Source: Hondaea fermentalgiana
Taxonomy: Eukaryota > Sar > Bigyra > Thraustochytrida > Thraustochytriidae
DNA length: 17,494 nt
Assembly: GCA_014084085.1 (NCBI GenBank)
Contig: NPFB01000094.1
Coordinates: forward strand, 50,602-68,095
Direction: 5' to 3'
Below the pieces are notes generated by a model. That model worked only from the letters and a program-made list of their open reading frames with translations. It searched no databases and was not told the DNA's origin. Position 1 is the first letter of the stretch. Every line of letters starts with the position of its first letter. Below are positions 15,230 through 17,494 of the stretch, piece by piece. The translations under genes were made by a program, and so were the position numbers.

Positions 15230-15305
15230 CCACTTGCGGCTCGGGAATAGCGCACTTGCGGCGCGGAAACAGGCCACTTGCGGGCGCGGCTATAACCGAC
15301 TTGCG
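15230..15305 (+). promoter_or_regulatory. Phased array of four CACTTGCG motifs, Mrs2-type gene side
   Basis: CCACTTGCG at 15230-15238, GCACTTGCG at 15252-15260, CCACTTGCG at 15274-15282 and a variant CGACTTGCG at 15297-15305, all in the same orientation. The spacing is 22, 22 and 23 bp, about two helical turns each. A one-mismatch inverted copy (CGCAAGCGG) is at 15205-15213. The array ends 214 bp before ATG 15520, which argues that translation starts there rather than at ATG 15169 upstream of the array. Confidence 0.6.
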
Positions 15306-15519
15306 CCCAAGCCGATTCCTGGCGGCGCGAGGCGGAGACCCGGAAGACGATCACGAAGACGGCGACGGCGACGGCGACGACGACGGCGGCGAGGGCGACG
15401 GCGTGCCTGCGGAGGGCCCGGCGGGCTGGCCGGCCTCGCCTTCCCCCCACGTCCACACCCCTGCGCGGCGGGTGCGGCCGGGGGCGGCGGCATCGCGACG
15501 ACGACGCACGTCGAACGCC

Positions 15520-17163
15520 ATGAACCCTTCGAGGGCGCAGCGCCGACGCGACCGCCACGGGGGAAACGGGCGCGTGGGGAGCCGCGGCGCGGACGACGAC
15601 AACGCGAGCGCCAGCGATGAAGACTCCGCGGCGGCCCGCGCCGCCATGGTCCCGCGCGATAGCGAAGCACGGCGAGGCGGCGAGGCGCTATACTGCGAGT
15701 CGGTCGGGTCGAACGCTGCGGGGGAGATTTCGTGGCGCAGGGACAATAGCGACGAGGTGGGCGACTCCGATTCCGGGTCCAACGATCACGACATCGAAGA
15801 GGAAGACGAGGACGACAGTGCACTCGCAGACGAAGAGAACCGCGACCGCATCGATGTTCAGATCGATCATTACCCCGGGGACGAGCCCGATGGCATCTTG
15901 CTGAACACCGAGGCCTGCGAACGCGAGCACGAAGACGAGCCGCGTTACAGCGACATTAGCGACGCCCGACTCTCGCCCAAGGTGATGATGGCGCGCAATC
16001 GCCTCTCAAGTCTCGGCCTCGATCTTGAAGAACCGCTCTTTCACACCAAGTCGACAAAGAAACGATTCGTGCATAAACAGCAACCCATGCTTGTGCTAGA
16101 GTTTAGAGACAACGGACAGATGGATTTTGTCGAGCTACGACGCGATGACATTATGCAGGAAGCGAGACGCATGGTTCCCGAACCGCGGCTTTTGCCGATG
16201 AATACACTCGAGGAGCTCGAGATCACTGCTGCGGCACTTGAAGACCCTGCTGCTGTGCGTAGGCGATTCAAGGGCACCTTGCAGCATCGTGACATCCGCG
16301 TACTTGACCCCTCGTTTGCCCAGTCCCGGGACCCAGGCATCCTCGCCCGGCGACACTCAATTTTGGTCAATTTGCAGCCCATTCGCGCGCTGCTGTTCTA
16401 CAACAAGACCCTCGTTTTTGTTCCGGACGGCGCTGACTCGATTCTTTCTACTCTAATGCAGCGTCTCCGTGACGCTGGCGAGGAATCGGCCTCCGTCTCC
16501 TTTTCCATGCGCTCGCTAGAGAGCATTTTTGTCACTGTATGCCAGCTTTTGCACGACGAGGTGACAAAATTGACGCCAGAGGTCCATACGACTGTGGAAG
16601 AGATCATCAAGACCTCCTCGGGTGTAACGATTGAGCGTCTGCGCCAGGCCAAGTCGCGCGTGTCCAAGATTTCATCGCGTCTTCTCGGTGTCCAAGCCGC
16701 TTTTGAAGAGCTTCTCGAAAATGACCGCGACATGGCGCTCATGAACCTTGACAAGGTGCACAATTTCCCAGACTACTACAATGACGATCGCGAGGAGATT
16801 TGGTGCGTGGACCACGAAGACATTGAACTCTTGGTGGAAAACTATGCGCAGGCAATTGACGGCACCTTTTCACAGGTTGAGGCGCTGCGTAGCGAGATCG
16901 ATTCAGCCATTGGGACCATCACGCTGCGCCTCGATTCGGCGCGTAACAAGCTCCTCGGCATCGACCTGCTCGTCACTAGTGTAACCTCTGCAGCCGCAAT
17001 TGGCGCGCTCATTGCTGCCCTCTTTGGTATGAATCTCAACTCGGGCGTTGCAGAGGACCCGCATTGGTTTTGGGGTTGGTTCGGGGGCGTCATGGTCGCT
17101 GTTCCGCTCATCGTGGCCTTTATGTTTTATGGCATTTACCGCGCGGGTCTTCTTATTACCTAA
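15520..17163 (+). CDS. CorA-superfamily magnesium transporter, Mrs2/Alr type
   Basis: 547 residues from ATG 15520. Mrs2-type proteins form pentameric Mg2+ channels in the mitochondrial inner membrane or, in relatives, in vacuolar or plasma membranes. Residues 1-150 are disordered, Arg-rich at first and then strongly acidic (IEEEDEDD at 92-99). The Mrs2 domain starts about 188. RDIRVLDP (257-264) and ILARRHSILVNLQPIRALL (274-292) match the family's early block. MRSLESIFVTVCQLLHDEV (330-348) fits the conserved helix after it, and long helices run to about 480. Two membrane helices at about 485-502 and 517-538 flank the signature GMN (503-505), which is intact. A short basic C-terminus follows. 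The frame is open upstream, with an in-frame ATG at 15169 that would add 117 residues starting with an Arg-rich, presequence-like stretch. I prefer 15520 because the motif array lies between them. The gene is divergent from the zinc transporter. Confidence 0.85.
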   Translation: MNPSRAQRRRDRHGGNGRVGSRGADDDNASASDEDSAAARAAMVPRDSEARRGGEALYCESVGSNAAGEISWRRDNSDEVGDSDSGSNDHDIEEEDEDDSALADEENRDRIDVQIDHYPGDEPDGILLNTEACEREHEDEPRYSDISDARLSPKVMMARNRLSSLGLDLEEPLFHTKSTKKRFVHKQQPMLVLEFRDNGQMDFVELRRDDIMQEARRMVPEPRLLPMNTLEELEITAAALEDPAAVRRRFKGTLQHRDIRVLDPSFAQSRDPGILARRHSILVNLQPIRALLFYNKTLVFVPDGADSILSTLMQRLRDAGEESASVSFSMRSLESIFVTVCQLLHDEVTKLTPEVHTTVEEIIKTSSGVTIERLRQAKSRVSKISSRLLGVQAAFEELLENDRDMALMNLDKVHNFPDYYNDDREEIWCVDHEDIELLVENYAQAIDGTFSQVEALRSEIDSAIGTITLRLDSARNKLLGIDLLVTSVTSAAAIGALIAALFGMNLNSGVAEDPHWFWGWFGGVMVAVPLIVAFMFYGIYRAGLLIT

Positions 17164-17347
17164 TCTACTTGTGCATAATCTCTATTTTTCCATTGGACGG
17201 CCTCTGCTTCTCGTTTGCACTTGACTTGCTTATGGCGTATGCCGCGCTGCTGACGGCGTCATCGCGTTCCTCGAGACTGAGCTTGTTCCCTGGGAGATAA
17301 TCAGGTTATGCATTAACAACCTTTGACAAAGTTCATCATGTATACAT
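17164..17347. other. 3' flank of the Mrs2-type gene
   Basis: About 180 bp between the stop codon and the terminal repeat. It presumably holds the 3' UTR. I see no clear polyadenylation signal or other gene. Confidence 0.55.
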
Positions 17348-17379
<32 letters not shown>

Positions 17380-17441
17380 TCAATTGTCAATCAATTGTCA
17401 AGCAATTGTCAAGCAATAAGCAAGCAATTGTCAAGCAATTG

Positions 17442-17494
<53 letters not shown>
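17348..17494. repeat. (GCAA)n tetranucleotide array with GCAATTGTCAA insertions, runs off the window
   Basis: Perfect GCAA units flank a central part (about 17378-17445) where an 11-mer close to GCAATTGTCAA, with the palindrome CAATTG, repeats four or five times. The array continues past the window end, so its full length is unknown. Confidence 0.9.

Larger units (their letters stand above)
14580..15519. promoter_or_regulatory. Divergent intergenic region between zinc and Mrs2-type transporter genes
   Basis: These 940 bp separate the two chosen start codons. Two separate clusters of the CCACTTGCG motif lie here, at 14880-14931 on the zinc-transporter side and 15230-15305 on the Mrs2 side. 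Between 14580 and 14822 there are a 15-bp tandem repeat and an ATCGATC-rich tract. The frame of the Mrs2-type gene is open back to about 15034, with an ATG at 15169, so part of this region could be coding. Confidence 0.6.

Noticed and set aside
14580..15233. N-terminal extension of the zinc transporter by more than 200 residues
   Set aside because: It starts at a non-ATG codon, is Arg-rich low complexity and crosses repeats and promoter-like motifs.
15205..15305. Regular short repeats with spacers, CRISPR-like at first sight
   Set aside because: The repeat is only 8-9 bp, spacers are about 13 bp and the genome is eukaryotic.

Overview
This is nuclear DNA from a eukaryote. The proteins are a Dbl-family RhoGEF, a RhoGAP, a His-loop CDF zinc transporter, an Mrs2-type magnesium transporter and an SLC49-like MFS carrier. 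Most genes read as single long exons, but one has a clear GT-AG intron (7198-7334). GC-rich coding, few introns, Ser/Pro/Ala low complexity, and a Thr/Pro-rich stalk typical of stramenopile surface proteins suggest a thraustochytrid or labyrinthulomycete-like stramenopile. That placement is an inference from style, not from a marker gene.

Layout. 1-955: 3' part of a coiled-coil protein, followed by about 490 bp that stays coding-like in the same frame past three stop codons. 1448-3203: no supported gene, with simple repeats. 3204-3947: small Cys-rich single-pass membrane protein. 4297-6570 (-): RhoGEF with DH, degenerate DH and PH-like domains. 6943-8810 (+): RhoGAP with one intron, divergent from the RhoGEF across 372 bp. 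8811-10636: long upstream region full of microsatellites. 10637-12169 (+): MFS transporter. 12170-13052: convergent 3' flank. 13053-14579 (-): zinc transporter. 15520-17163 (+): Mrs2/CorA-type transporter, divergent from the zinc transporter across 940 bp. 17164-17494: 3' flank ending inside a GCAA tetranucleotide array.

The genes form two divergent functional pairs: an activator and an inactivator of Rho-type GTPases, and two divalent-metal transporters. The strongest unexplained signal is an E-box-like motif, CCACTTGCG/CGCAAGTGG. By eye I find ten exact copies of its 8-bp core, all in the upstream regions of five genes and none in coding sequence. They are clustered with spacings of about 11, 21-22 and 43 bp, close to whole turns of the DNA helix. 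This looks like a shared promoter element and also helps decide several translation starts.
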